From contig NZ_CP168151.1 in NCBI RefSeq assembly GCF_026913205.2, positions 310,001 through 374,000 on the forward strand: a stretch of 64,000 nucleotides of DNA. Reading direction: 5' to 3'. Below are positions 44,005 to 52,772 of the stretch, piece by piece. Both the position numbers and the translations under genes were made by a program. The first letter of the stretch is position 1. Every line of letters starts with the position of its first letter. The DNA comes from Lentilactobacillus sp. SPB1-3 (GTDB lineage: Bacteria > Bacillota > Bacilli > Lactobacillales > Lactobacillaceae). The notes below the pieces were generated by a model, which saw only the letters and a program-made list of their open reading frames with translations, did not search any database and had not been told where the DNA came from.

Positions 44005-45431
44005 TTGAGTACCTCCTGGTATTGTAAGTTGTGGTTCATGAAGCTGACGTGATAGTCGATTAGATCAGTAATACCAGTAAACTGATGAGAAATCATGATT
44101 TGAGTTTGGCCAAATTGTTGTTTGGCGGTTAATAAAAAGCCCACGATTATTTGCAAAGATTTGTAATCTAATCCTTTAAATGGTTCATCCAAAAGCAGGA
44201 CGGGTGGATTCATAATCAGCATTTCTAGGATTTGCAGCTTCTTTTTTTGACCTTCACTTAAAGAATAAACAACTTGATCCATTCGATCGGTAAAGCCTAA
44301 CTTGTCGATCATGTCGGTAATCATATCGTCAGAATAATTCTTAGTGATCCGATGCTGCTTAGATAATTCGATCTCTTCTTGAACAGTAATCGCTAAAAAT
44401 TGATTTTCAGCATCTTGAAACAACAAACTCACCTGTTTTGCGTAGCTTAGTGGGCGGATTGTGCGAATGTTTTTATCTTTAAAGAACACGTTACCGCTGT
44501 ATGGTAAAAGCTTGGTTAACGCAGAGAAAAGCGTTGATTTACCAATACCATTGTCGCCTGTAATCAGGGTCGTTTTTTGCTCATAAAAACTAAACTCAGA
44601 TAGATTCAATAGGGTAGTGTGATGTGGTCCCAAAGAAAAATCATGCAGATTCAAAATGATACGGTCAGTTGAGTTGGGTTGGGTAACTGGAATCGATTCG
44701 ATCCGGTTATCGGCAAATTGTTTGAATAATTTTTGAGCCTCAACTGCAGCTAACTTGCTGATCTGGTATTGCTCAGGGTCTAAGTAGAAAAAATTATCGA
44801 TTAATGACTCATAACTACTTAAATCATGATCGGCAATGATAATTGTCTTGTGATAGTTGGTTTGCAGTTGCTTTAATTTGTGGAGTAAGTCAATCCGAGT
44901 TGGAAAATCGATGCTCGCAAATGGTTCATCTAGCACAATCACTTCCGCATCCATTGCGATGATACTAGCCAGCGCTAATCGTTGTTTCTGACCTCCAGAA
45001 AGTGAGTTGATTTCGCGATCAACTAACTCACTGATACCAGTAAATTCAAGTGCATGGTCAATAATAGCGTCCATTTTTGATGGGTCAGTCTGCAAATTTT
45101 CTAACACGAAAATCAGTTCATCTCTGACAACACTCATGGCAAATTGCTGATTAGGATTTTGAAACATCATTGCTACCAGATGGTTTTTGACTTGAGGATC
45201 CACAGTGGTTATATCAGTTCCATTAAATGAAATGGTGCCAGAGGCCTCACCATTCGTGAAGTTAGGGTAGAGGCTGGCAATGAATTTTAGCAACGTTGTC
45301 TTACCACTCCCTGAAGGACCAGATAATAGTGAAAACTCACCATCTGGAAACGTCAGATTGAGGTCATTTAAGACATTCGCACTGGTTTCTGGATATTTAA
45401 AATTAAAGTTTGTGATCGTAACGTCAGCCAT
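44001..45431 (-). CDS. ykoD: Double ATPase of the thiamine-precursor transporter (YkoD-like)
   Basis: A 476-residue protein with two ATPase domains in tandem. The first (residues ~1-230) has GPSGSGKTT, LSGGQKQRLALAS and VIVLDEPFASID. The second (from ~260) has GDNGIGKST, SEGQKKKLQILEM and VLLLDEPFKGLD. A fused pair is the usual form of YkoD, in contrast to separate EcfA1/A2. It starts 11 bases after the YkoE-like gene. Confidence 0.92.
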   Translation of the reverse strand: MADVTITNFNFKYPETSANVLNDLNLTFPDGEFSLLSGPSGSGKTTLLKFIASLYPNFTNGEASGTISFNGTDITTVDPQVKNHLVAMMFQNPNQQFAMSVVRDELIFVLENLQTDPSKMDAIIDHALEFTGISELVDREINSLSGGQKQRLALASIIAMDAEVIVLDEPFASIDFPTRIDLLHKLKQLQTNYHKTIIIADHDLSSYESLIDNFFYLDPEQYQISKLAAVEAQKLFKQFADNRIESIPVTQPNSTDRIILNLHDFSLGPHHTTLLNLSEFSFYEQKTTLITGDNGIGKSTLFSALTKLLPYSGNVFFKDKNIRTIRPLSYAKQVSLLFQDAENQFLAITVQEEIELSKQHRITKNYSDDMITDMIDKLGFTDRMDQVVYSLSEGQKKKLQILEMLIMNPPVLLLDEPFKGLDYKSLQIIVGFLLTAKQQFGQTQIMISHQFTGITDLIDYHVSFMNHNLQYQEVLK

Positions 45432-45442
45432 GAATGATCCCT

Positions 45443-46024
45443 CTAATTGTTGTTAGTCGATACTGAAATATGACTTCTATCAAGCATGTTAGTGATTGCC
45501 TTGGTTAGGAGGCCACCAAAGATAAAGGTGGAAATATATCTAGTGATAAAGAGGCCAATAATCATTAATGGTGCGTAATGACCATAACCATTTTTGATAA
45601 TGTCCCAAGCAAAAGTAATTACTACAGTCGTCAAAATGGAAAGATTAAGTCCGAGCCAACCATATTTTTTATAACCGGTTAAGGCAAAACCTAGCTCGGA
45701 ACCAACTCCTTGAACGATTCCGGAAATAAAGGCACCGGCACCCCATTGGCCACCAAGAAATACTTCTACTGCTGATCCTAAGAATTCACCTAAGAAAGCT
45801 GAACCAAAGGTTTTAATCAAATAACCAGTTAATGGACCTGCCATGGTCCACAATCCCATTAGGATGTCATTGGCAAATGGAGCTATGCCGATTGGAGTCA
45901 GTGCCACAGTTAGGGCAGTGTATAAGAACCCAGCTCCCCAAAAAATAATTCCGCTAAAAATAGCGATCAATGCTACTAAAATGATGTTGTGCAAAGTCCA
46001 AGGACTTTTTTTCTTGTTTGTCAT
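45443..46024 (-). CDS. ykoE: Thiamine/hydroxymethylpyrimidine transporter substrate subunit (YkoE-like)
   Basis: A 193-residue protein with five to six spans. The region FLGEFLGSAVEVFLGGQWG is typical of YkoE. It binds the ligand outside and docks on YkoC/YkoD. Assignment to hydroxymethylpyrimidine or thiamine follows from the family and from the TPP riboswitch directly upstream. GGAGGTCTTG precedes the ATG. Confidence 0.92.
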   Translation of the reverse strand: MTNKKKSPWTLHNIILVALIAIFSGIIFWGAGFLYTALTVALTPIGIAPFANDILMGLWTMAGPLTGYLIKTFGSAFLGEFLGSAVEVFLGGQWGAGAFISGIVQGVGSELGFALTGYKKYGWLGLNLSILTTVVITFAWDIIKNGYGHYAPLMIIGLFITRYISTFIFGGLLTKAITNMLDRSHISVSTNNN

Positions 46025-46083
46025 AAAACAAGACCTCCAAAATGTATTTCATACAGACTATGGAGATTATCGATCATGAACAA

Positions 46084-46123
46084 TAAAAAACCGGCCCACC
46101 CAAGTAAAACAGGGTGAACCGGT
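46084..46123 (-). terminator. TPP-riboswitch-controlled terminator
   Basis: On the minus strand, ACCGGTTCACCC pairs with GGGTGGGCCGGT and a run of six T residues follows, 60 bp before the ykoE start. It is the off-switch for the riboswitch upstream. Confidence 0.9.
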
Positions 46124-46164
46124 AAGTTAAAATTCATCGTAAGTGCAGCGGTATCTAGTATCAG

Positions 46165-46255
46165 ATACAACTGAATTATGCTCCCTTCGCTGGTACTAAC
46201 CAGATCAGGTTCGATGGGTTTTATCTCAGCCTTTTGGCACCCCAGATAGTTGTAT
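46165..46255 (-). promoter_or_regulatory. TPP riboswitch (THI-box)
   Basis: The minus strand shows the conserved THI-box strings GGGGTGCC, GGCTGAGAT, ACCC, GAACCTGATCTGGTTAGTACC and AGCGAAGGGA in order. P1 is an 8-bp stem joining 46248-46255 with 46165-46172. Thiamine pyrophosphate binding should cause termination before ykoEDC. Confidence 0.97.
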
Positions 46256-46265
46256 GATCTTTTTC

Positions 46266-46294
46266 AGTATACAAGTTTACTAAAAGTTTCGCAA
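46266..46294 (-). promoter_or_regulatory. Promoter of the ykoEDC operon
   Basis: Minus-strand TTGCGA (46289-46294) and TATACT (46266-46271) are 17 bases apart, ending about 10 bases before the riboswitch. Confidence 0.8.
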
Positions 46295-46365
46295 TCGATT
46301 AATCAGGATGAATGCGTTAGAATAATAGGTGACTTTTATCAATTCAATAGTAGGGAGAGTTTTAA

Positions 46366-47172
46366 ATGATTAAAGTAATTGCTTCTGACATGGACGGCAC
46401 GTTTTTAAACGATGCTGGTGAATTTGATAACCAAAAGTTTCAAAAACAGCTTGACCAAATGCAAGATAAAAATATGCACTTCATCTGTGCAACTAGTAAT
46501 ACATATGCCCATTCATTACGACAATTTCATGATGTGAAAGGGCCTATTTCATATGTTTGTGACAATGGTGCTCACGTCATTGATGAACGAGGTGTTTCGG
46601 TGGTTGAATCACCGATGGAACCTATGTTAGTTCAAAAGATTGTGGAATATCTCCAAACTGAGCCTGAATTTAATGGCGCTGAAATCATTTTGGCTGGTCG
46701 GAATGGCGATTACTGTAATTTACCAGCAGATTCAGACGGCTTTAAGGCATCACAACGTTTTTATGAAGACTTGCAGTCAGTTAGTGATCTGAACTTAATT
46801 TTTGATACGATTTATAAAATCGATGTGATGGTGGCAGGAGAAAGTGCTTTGAGAATGGCCCATGACATCAATGTAAAATTTGTGAATCGAGTAACCGCTG
46901 TTTCAAGTGGCATGAACGGTGTGGACATCATGAGTGATGACACTTCTAAAGCTACAGGCATCCAAGCATTGCTTGATGAGTGGAACTTAACGTTTGATGA
47001 TGTTGCCGCCTTCGGTGATAACGCCAACGATTATGCGATGTTGAGCGAATCAGCAGAGGGCTTCGCCATGAAAAATGCCGCTGATGATTTGTTAGCTATA
47101 GTAAGTAACGTAACTGAATTGACTAACAATGAAGCTGGAGTGCAAACCAAAATTGATGAATATCTAAAGTAA
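46366..47172 (+). CDS. Cof-type HAD family phosphatase
   Basis: A 268-residue HAD hydrolase with the nucleophile motif ASDMDGTFL, a C2 cap domain, and the closing motif AFGDNANDYAML. Cof-type enzymes dephosphorylate sugar phosphates, flavin or PLP; the substrate cannot be inferred. Nearness to the thiamine transporter is suggestive only. GGGAGAG precedes the ATG. Its 3' end overlaps the convergent hydrolase gene by nine bases, with no terminator between. Confidence 0.92.
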   Translation: MIKVIASDMDGTFLNDAGEFDNQKFQKQLDQMQDKNMHFICATSNTYAHSLRQFHDVKGPISYVCDNGAHVIDERGVSVVESPMEPMLVQKIVEYLQTEPEFNGAEIILAGRNGDYCNLPADSDGFKASQRFYEDLQSVSDLNLIFDTIYKIDVMVAGESALRMAHDINVKFVNRVTAVSSGMNGVDIMSDDTSKATGIQALLDEWNLTFDDVAAFGDNANDYAMLSESAEGFAMKNAADDLLAIVSNVTELTNNEAGVQTKIDEYLK

Positions 47173-48105
47173 AAAATGAGTTGTATGAGGTTCTTGGTCC
47201 AGCACATCAGCTAAGGAATGAATCATGGGTGTTTGACTTTGACAGTCCGTGAACTGATACGTCAGACTTGTGCAATCCCATTCGGAGATGTAATGAGTAA
47301 AATTAAAGTTGGGATGGTCATTCATCGTTGGTTTAAACGGAATTGCGACCTCTGAAAGAATCTGATTCAAAAAGATAGTTGCTAGTTCAGAATCGGCTGG
47401 TTTAGCCGTCCCCAATTTATTAATTGCCGCATACACGAATCGAGTGGTTGGTGTATTGGTTGGCTGGGGAACGTGATTATTAACCACATACTTTCTAGCC
47501 ACAGCTTGCCATTCAGTTGAATCGTTAGTTGAAACGTCCAGCTGATTTTTCAGGTTTTTAATATGTTCTGGGTATGTTGGTGAATTAGTTAAAACACCAA
47601 TGTTGTCGGTTGTTACAACTAATTGATGGTCTAATGGTTCAATGATAACCGTTCTACCAGTTTTGTCCGCTAATAACCAATGAAATGAATAGATTTCATT
47701 GCCTGATAACCATTTTTGACCAATAATTGCAATGTCAGGTAAATTTGTTAATACTTCAGAAATGGATTGATGCTCGGCTAATACCCAACTAAGAAAGTCC
47801 TGTGGAGTCAGATTGAGCTGGTTATCTACTGGTGCTTGGTGATAGCTAGCTTTTAATGGAAACATTAATTCAGCGCAACTCAGGCCTTGGGTATTGACCC
47901 CATCTGCGACTAATAAATCATGATTATCGATTAACTGACCGCCACCGATGAACGGATATTTAATGGTTCGTTTGCCTGCAAGTGGAGTGTTGTAAAACCT
48001 ATCGGCGACTAGGACTGGATGCCAGTTTCCCTTGACAGGAAAGTCCATCGTGCGACCGGCGAGAAGATGTTCGTCTAATGTTGTCATGGTTAAACTAGTG
48101 CACAT
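47164..48105 (-). CDS. Choloylglycine hydrolase family protein (Ntn amidase)
   Basis: A 313-residue enzyme of the bile-salt hydrolase / penicillin V acylase family. Cys2 becomes the N-terminal nucleophile after Met removal. Arg18 and Asp21 in GRTMDF, the asparagine in LTNSPTY and the arginine in TPTTRF match the known catalytic set. No signal peptide is present. Whether it prefers conjugated bile salts, penicillin V or acyl-homoserine lactones cannot be told from sequence by eye. GAAGG precedes the ATG. Confidence 0.9.
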   Translation of the reverse strand: MCTSLTMTTLDEHLLAGRTMDFPVKGNWHPVLVADRFYNTPLAGKRTIKYPFIGGGQLIDNHDLLVADGVNTQGLSCAELMFPLKASYHQAPVDNQLNLTPQDFLSWVLAEHQSISEVLTNLPDIAIIGQKWLSGNEIYSFHWLLADKTGRTVIIEPLDHQLVVTTDNIGVLTNSPTYPEHIKNLKNQLDVSTNDSTEWQAVARKYVVNNHVPQPTNTPTTRFVYAAINKLGTAKPADSELATIFLNQILSEVAIPFKPTMNDHPNFNFTHYISEWDCTSLTYQFTDCQSQTPMIHSLADVLDQEPHTTHFLL

Positions 48106-48193
48106 ATTTTTACCTTCTTTGGGGTTGAATCATTTTCCAATTTACTTACAAATAGTGTAAACTAATCATATTAACAATAAAAGGAGATACACC

Positions 48194-48817
48194 ATGAAAT
48201 CAGCATGGAACTTAGTTGGGATGGCCTTATGGTTGATTCTAATTATTTATCTAATATGGATGATCCACGACATGCGGTCACGAAGATTGCGATTACTTGT
48301 GACTGAAAAGAAGTCGTTTACTTGGAATAATTTTACTAAATCAGCAATCGAGTTAGTAATCTTTGTGTTAGCTTTTTGGGGAATGACTTACGCAACATTC
48401 TTTCAAGATGTTAATAAATTGGATAAAAGTGCCGTGACAACGTCGTATACATATAAGCCATTAGTATTACGATATGCGCAACGCTCACATTACGTAACTG
48501 TTTCTAATACTGATGGTCGTAAACCTGTTCAAGTGTATACGTTTTACCTTCAAGGTGGTAAGTATGAAGTAACTAGTAATGATGCAACGATTTCTTATGG
48601 TGCCAACCCATTGAATGTTTCCGCAAGTGCCTATAAGTGGAATAAAGAATGGTTGAAACATCTTGATGTTCGTAATCAAAAGGCATGGGTCGGAATCATA
48701 ACTACGACGTATAAGAAGAACTTTATCAATGGAATTGGGTTGCATGCTGGTCGCCAGGCCAATCGATATAGCCTAATCAGAATTCCTGATAAATCATTTA
48801 TGAAAACTACAGATTAA
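48194..48817 (+). CDS. Membrane-anchored protein resembling the LVIS_2131 family
   Basis: A 207-residue protein with two N-terminal spans (about residues 7-24 and 52-68), then an outside beta-rich domain of about 130 residues (YVTVSNTDGRKPVQVYTFYL and following). I recall similar lactobacillus proteins named LVIS_2131 family, with no known role. AAGGAG precedes the ATG, and a strong terminator follows. Confidence 0.8.
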   Translation: MKSAWNLVGMALWLILIIYLIWMIHDMRSRRLRLLVTEKKSFTWNNFTKSAIELVIFVLAFWGMTYATFFQDVNKLDKSAVTTSYTYKPLVLRYAQRSHYVTVSNTDGRKPVQVYTFYLQGGKYEVTSNDATISYGANPLNVSASAYKWNKEWLKHLDVRNQKAWVGIITTTYKKNFINGIGLHAGRQANRYSLIRIPDKSFMKTTD

Positions 48818-48874
48818 AAAAAGAGCCGCAAGATCATTAGATATTTCATCTAATGATCTTGCGGCTCTTTTTAG
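48818..48874. terminator. Strong bidirectional terminator
   Basis: A near-perfect stem of more than 20 bp (AAAGAGCCGCAAGATCATTAGA with its complement) has A and T runs on the two sides, between convergent genes. Confidence 0.95.
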
Positions 48875-48893
48875 TGCTTGTTACTTGATTAAA

Positions 48894-50774
48894 TTACATC
48901 ATTAAGACATCATCAGCAGGCTTTAGGCCAAGGACCATGGCTGCAATTTTGTCTGCAGTTTGCAAGTTAGGATCGTTAGTTCCTGGACGAGGACTGGCAG
49001 TAGTTGCTAAGCGCAAACCATCAAGAGGAACTCCCCATAAGAAGATGTCCGCTTCTTGACTGCCGTTTGCTGCTAATAACTGATCAGAGTTAGGATTTAC
49101 ATCAATAGCGGCTAATCCAGCGGCTTCATCACGCACCATAACGGAATATTCGCGAAGCATACCATTAGATTTTAAGTCCTCTAAAAGAGGGTTCGCAGTA
49201 ATCTTAATATCTGCTTTTGGTACCCGAGCTTCAATCAATACTGATGATTTGAAGATATCGTTATTGCGTTTAGGTGATGCGGTAACAAACCAACCATCTG
49301 CAGCTTTAACTTCCATACCTGGTGCCATGATGGTAACGATTCCGGCTCGAATCAATGCTGATAATTGGGCTGAACGGAATGCAGGACCACCAACGGCCAA
49401 GAAGTTACGATTTCTAATGAATGTGCCACGGAAATCATTAGCGTATTCATCACTAGAAAAGATATTTTCTGCAACTAATTTTCTTAAAGTAGGGGCAAAA
49501 TCTCTGAACAATTCTAAGGTTGAAGTTAAAGGCCCTGTTTTTGAACCCTTCTTGGCATCTTTGACAATGCCGTTTAACCAATTAACAACGACGTTTTGAT
49601 AATCAGTCGTACTGATGACTTTGATATCCTTGAATGGATCAAGAATGTAGTCCCAGTCAAATTGATCTTCTTCTGGAAAGTCATAACTGTCAATGACGGC
49701 TTGCTTGTCATCAGCTGCAATAAATTCCTCTTTGAACTGAGTTGCGCTCTTGAATGGGTAAGAATCATTGATTAACAACATGTAGTAGTGAAGTTGAAAA
49801 TCTGAACGAATCAAATCAATGAATGTTTCAAATGGTAATTTGCCATTTTCCAAGTGCTTGTCCACGTTTTCTTGAGTTAAGAAGACTGGTTGAACCATTT
49901 CGCCATAACGTTTTTCGCTGACTGGTTTTGGATAGTAAGGCACACCATGAACTGAACCAGCAATTATTTTTGGCTCTCTACCAGATGGTTGATAGAATAA
50001 GGTGCCATCATCGTTCTTGAAGTATTGGCCACCTCTGCCAAGTGTTAATTCAGAAGTGTAATCTAGAAATGAAAGACTCAATCCACGAATAATTACGGGT
50101 TCGCCTGCCGGAAGGTCATCAACATTAACGTCACCAGGGTGAGTAGGTTGGAAGTATTTTAATTCATTTTCTTCAGCATACGAGGCTAACTCTTGTTCGT
50201 CTGTATTTAAGTAGTTATCTTGTTGACCGAGGGCCATGACGATTTTATCGAAAATTTCTTCTTTGTCAGAAGTAACTACGTTAACTTTGGCATCTTGGGT
50301 AGTATTCAGACTGATAATTTGAGATTTGATCACTTCGAGTGACACATTATGAGCAAGTTGACGGAGAAGTTCGCTATAGAACCACTGGATATACGCACCA
50401 TACAAAGTCCGAGGAGCATAGTCGTTTGGTGCAATGTTACTTGCTGCATCAATCATTTCTTGATCAAAATTATGTTCAGTTAAGAATTTCTTTGCAACAT
50501 CACTTTTGAGCCAGCCGAATAGAGCAGGGCCATCGTATACTTTGCTCGAGAGATTAACTGTTTCGTCGGTAAATAATGAAACTTGATCAGCAGGTGAGTT
50601 CATTACTAAACCATTCCATTGATCAGTTCGCCAAACTCTACCACCGATTCCATAAGGGTCAAAAATCTTAATTTCTAGTGGTTCAGTTTGGTCGGTCCGT
50701 TGTTTGTATTGGTTCAAAAGAGCAGATGTTACTAGAACACCTCGAGGGCCTGCTCCAATAATTGCAATTTTCAT
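48894..50774 (-). CDS. FAD/NAD(P)-binding protein, large
   Basis: A 626-residue flavoprotein opening with the dinucleotide motif KIAIIGAGPRGVLVTS and continuing with NSPADQVSLF and APRTLYGAYIQWFY, marks of the FAD_NAD_binding_9 group (sometimes annotated as FAD-dependent hydroxylase or HI0933-like). The reaction is unknown. It is last in a three-gene unit with an NnrE-like epimerase and a VanX-like dipeptidase (19 bp gap). AGGAGAC precedes the ATG. Confidence 0.88.
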   Translation of the reverse strand: MKIAIIGAGPRGVLVTSALLNQYKQRTDQTEPLEIKIFDPYGIGGRVWRTDQWNGLVMNSPADQVSLFTDETVNLSSKVYDGPALFGWLKSDVAKKFLTEHNFDQEMIDAASNIAPNDYAPRTLYGAYIQWFYSELLRQLAHNVSLEVIKSQIISLNTTQDAKVNVVTSDKEEIFDKIVMALGQQDNYLNTDEQELASYAEENELKYFQPTHPGDVNVDDLPAGEPVIIRGLSLSFLDYTSELTLGRGGQYFKNDDGTLFYQPSGREPKIIAGSVHGVPYYPKPVSEKRYGEMVQPVFLTQENVDKHLENGKLPFETFIDLIRSDFQLHYYMLLINDSYPFKSATQFKEEFIAADDKQAVIDSYDFPEEDQFDWDYILDPFKDIKVISTTDYQNVVVNWLNGIVKDAKKGSKTGPLTSTLELFRDFAPTLRKLVAENIFSSDEYANDFRGTFIRNRNFLAVGGPAFRSAQLSALIRAGIVTIMAPGMEVKAADGWFVTASPKRNNDIFKSSVLIEARVPKADIKITANPLLEDLKSNGMLREYSVMVRDEAAGLAAIDVNPNSDQLLAANGSQEADIFLWGVPLDGLRLATTASPRPGTNDPNLQTADKIAAMVLGLKPADDVLMM

Positions 50775-50792
50775 GATTCTGTCTCCTAGTAA

Positions 50793-51347
50793 TTAATAAT
50801 TTTTTGGATCAACTTCCAGTGGGCCGAATTCATCAGTATCCGTGTCGCGATAATCCCACCATTCATTCTCATAGCCAACGAAACCAGCAGCAACCATCGC
50901 ATCATTTAAAATTTGGTAGTTAGTAGTGGCGGTTGGTGTCCAAGTGGCATTACGTTTGGCACCACCATTGAAATCATCAAAGGCAGTGGGCATTTCGATA
51001 TCTTGTCCGTCAGCGGTAACTAATGTTAGGTCAAATGTGATACCTTTTTGATGACTAAAATTAGGATTGGGCTCCGCTACCCACATCGGATCAGGATACA
51101 CTTCAAATAATTTTCGTTGTGCATATGTAGGGCGATAAGCGTCCCAAACCTTTAGCCGGTAACCCTGTTGTTTGACTAACTCACTGGCAACTGCCAACTT
51201 CTTGACTGTATCGATGCGAGCAATAGCTTGGTCAAAATCATAAACTATTTTACCCGTGAAGTTATCTGGTGTGGCATATTTTAAATCAATAATAATATCT
51301 GGATCAGCGTCTTTGACATTCATGTAGCCTTGAGATAGTTTATCCAT
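50793..51347 (-). CDS. VanX-like D-Ala-D-Ala dipeptidase family protein (M15D) with altered ligand
   Basis: A 184-residue cytoplasmic peptidase of the VanX/DdpX family: DLKYATPDNFTG, WDAYRP (Arg72), and zinc ligands His99 and Asp106 in SHQKGITFDLTL. The catalytic glutamate is Glu162 in NEWWDYRD. The third zinc ligand, His in the EWWH of VanX, is Asp165 here. The enzyme may recycle D-Ala-D-Ala or cleave another dipeptide. AGGAGG precedes the ATG. No vanH/vanA-type ligase genes are near, so it is not a resistance cluster. Confidence 0.88.
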   Translation of the reverse strand: MDKLSQGYMNVKDADPDIIIDLKYATPDNFTGKIVYDFDQAIARIDTVKKLAVASELVKQQGYRLKVWDAYRPTYAQRKLFEVYPDPMWVAEPNPNFSHQKGITFDLTLVTADGQDIEMPTAFDDFNGGAKRNATWTPTATTNYQILNDAMVAAGFVGYENEWWDYRDTDTDEFGPLEVDPKNY

Positions 51348-51370
51348 TGGAAATCCTCCTAGATTAGTGG

Positions 51371-52015
51371 TTAATTTTCAATGTGGTTATTGCGGTAAAT
51401 GCCAATATCGTCGACAAAAATCTTGCCAGTGAACTCCCATGATTCTGGTTCCACCATGCCAATCTTTTCGTAGGCAATCGTAGATGTGGATGTAGCTTTG
51501 ATTGCGGTGCCCATCGGTTTGCCAGTGTCACCGTTTAATCCAGATGGGATATCGATGGCGTGAATACTGGCTGACGATGCGTTGGCCTTGTCTATTAATT
51601 CTTTATAGGCGCCTTCAACGTCGCGAGTTAAGCCACTTCCGAATAGACCGTCAACGATTGTTGAGTAACCATTCATGTCAGTGGCTGTAGGCACTTCGTT
51701 GATTTGATAATAACGACAGATATCTAACTGGCGCTTAGACTCAGAACTGAGTTTGTCTGGTTCACCAGTGAGTAAAATATCGACTGGATAATTATGTGTA
51801 AACAATAAACGGGCGACAACTAATGCGTCACCGCCGTTATTCCCATTGCCAACTAACACTAATGTTTTAGTTAAGCTAAGGTCTGGGTTGTTAATCATAT
51901 CGTGGTAAATCCCCAGTGCAGCGCGTTCCATAAGTACTGCAGAGGGGATACCAATTTCTTCAATGGTCTTTTTGTCTAAATCACGAGACTCTGCAACTGA
52001 TATTGCTGGTCGCAT
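51371..52015 (-). CDS. nnrE: NAD(P)H-hydrate epimerase
   Basis: A 214-residue YjeF_N-domain enzyme with VGNGNNGGDALVVARLL (ligand-binding loop) and the aspartate-containing VDGLFGSGL. It interconverts the R and S forms of hydrated NAD(P)H so that a dehydratase can repair them. The partner dehydratase (NnrD) is not in this window. First gene of the unit with the VanX-like and FAD proteins. AAGGGGGCG precedes the ATG. Confidence 0.93.
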   Translation of the reverse strand: MRPAISVAESRDLDKKTIEEIGIPSAVLMERAALGIYHDMINNPDLSLTKTLVLVGNGNNGGDALVVARLLFTHNYPVDILLTGEPDKLSSESKRQLDICRYYQINEVPTATDMNGYSTIVDGLFGSGLTRDVEGAYKELIDKANASSASIHAIDIPSGLNGDTGKPMGTAIKATSTSTIAYEKIGMVEPESWEFTGKIFVDDIGIYRNNHIEN

Positions 52016-52148
52016 GGATTAAACGCCCCCTTTTAAAATTATCATATATATATGTTCATTCATAACTGCTATAAATGCAAGCAGGATGGATATTTTGTTT
52101 GCTAATCATGGTAGAATATTAGCAGAAAATAAAAGTGGAGGAAAGAAT

Positions 52149-52472
52149 ATGGAAGTCGATGTACCTTTAACAATGGCAGAAGTTGCCCAAAGAGTTCAAG
52201 AACTAAATGATCAAGGCCAATCTGTGACAGAAGATGATGTGATTAAAGACACGATTTTGCAATCATTCCAAGGATACTTGGATGAAGCCGAAGAAGGCCA
52301 CTACGATTCAGCTCGGTATGATGACGAACTAGAAGTTGCTACGGTCACTGGCCGGGTGACTCATACAATCAAACCCATGGCTGGTAATTCACTAATTGAG
52401 GATTTTAAACAAAATCCTGACATGTTATTCATGTACTTATCTAACCAAGCAGAAGATATCGCCAAGGAATAA
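52149..52472 (+). CDS. Small acidic unknown protein
   Basis: A 107-residue acidic soluble protein. ATG 52149 follows GGAGGAAAGAAT; the in-frame ATG at 52086 would place this site inside the gene. It is helical at both ends (TMAEVAQRVQELNDQGQSVT and LFMYLSNQAEDIAKE), with no recognised domain. It lies divergent from nnrE and just before tRNA-Arg. Confidence 0.75.
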   Translation: MEVDVPLTMAEVAQRVQELNDQGQSVTEDDVIKDTILQSFQGYLDEAEEGHYDSARYDDELEVATVTGRVTHTIKPMAGNSLIEDFKQNPDMLFMYLSNQAEDIAKE

Positions 52473-52518
52473 AGCGGTTGAGTTTTAATCTGACTGCTAC
52501 TATACTTAAGGATGTAAG

Positions 52519-52590
52519 GCGTCCTTAGTGTAATGGATAGCACATGAGATTTCGGTCCTCATGATCCGAGTTCGATTCTCGGGGGACGCA
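52519..52590 (+). tRNA. tRNA-Arg (anticodon TCG)
   Basis: A 72-base cloverleaf: acceptor GCGTCCT with GGGACGC (last pair T-G), D-arm GTGTAATGGATAGCAC, anticodon loop TTTCGGT with TCG at 52552-52554, T-arm CCGAGTTCGATTCTCGG, discriminator A at 52590. CCA is not encoded. The anticodon stem TGAGA/CCTCA has an A-C mismatch next to the loop. Confidence 0.93.
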
Positions 52591-52603
52591 TAAAAATTCC
52601 TTT

Positions 52604-52628
52604 AAACGTTGTGCAAGCAACGTTTTTT
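52604..52628 (+). terminator. Terminator after tRNA-Arg
   Basis: An 8-bp perfect stem (AAACGTTG with CAACGTTT) ends in a T-run, 13 bases past the tRNA. Confidence 0.85.
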
Positions 52629-52772
52629 ATTTTGTAAAAAATATTATAGAATTCAATTCGTTTAGATCATAAATAGAAAAAAGACAATCAACCACTCGTT
52701 GTGCTATAGTAAAACAGGTTCTAATTTTATTAAGATATAATGTATTTAAAATTTATTTTTACGAGGGTAGTT

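Noticed and set aside
47164-48105. Firm naming as bile salt hydrolase
   Set aside because: The catalytic set is shared with penicillin V acylases and lactone acylases; substrate loops cannot be judged by eye.
50793-51347. Vancomycin-resistance locus
   Set aside because: Only a VanX-like peptidase is present, with no vanH, ligase or two-component genes; such peptidases are common housekeeping genes.
52519-52628. Integration (att) site at the tRNA-Arg 3' end
   Set aside because: I saw no second copy of the tRNA end and no integrase gene in the window.
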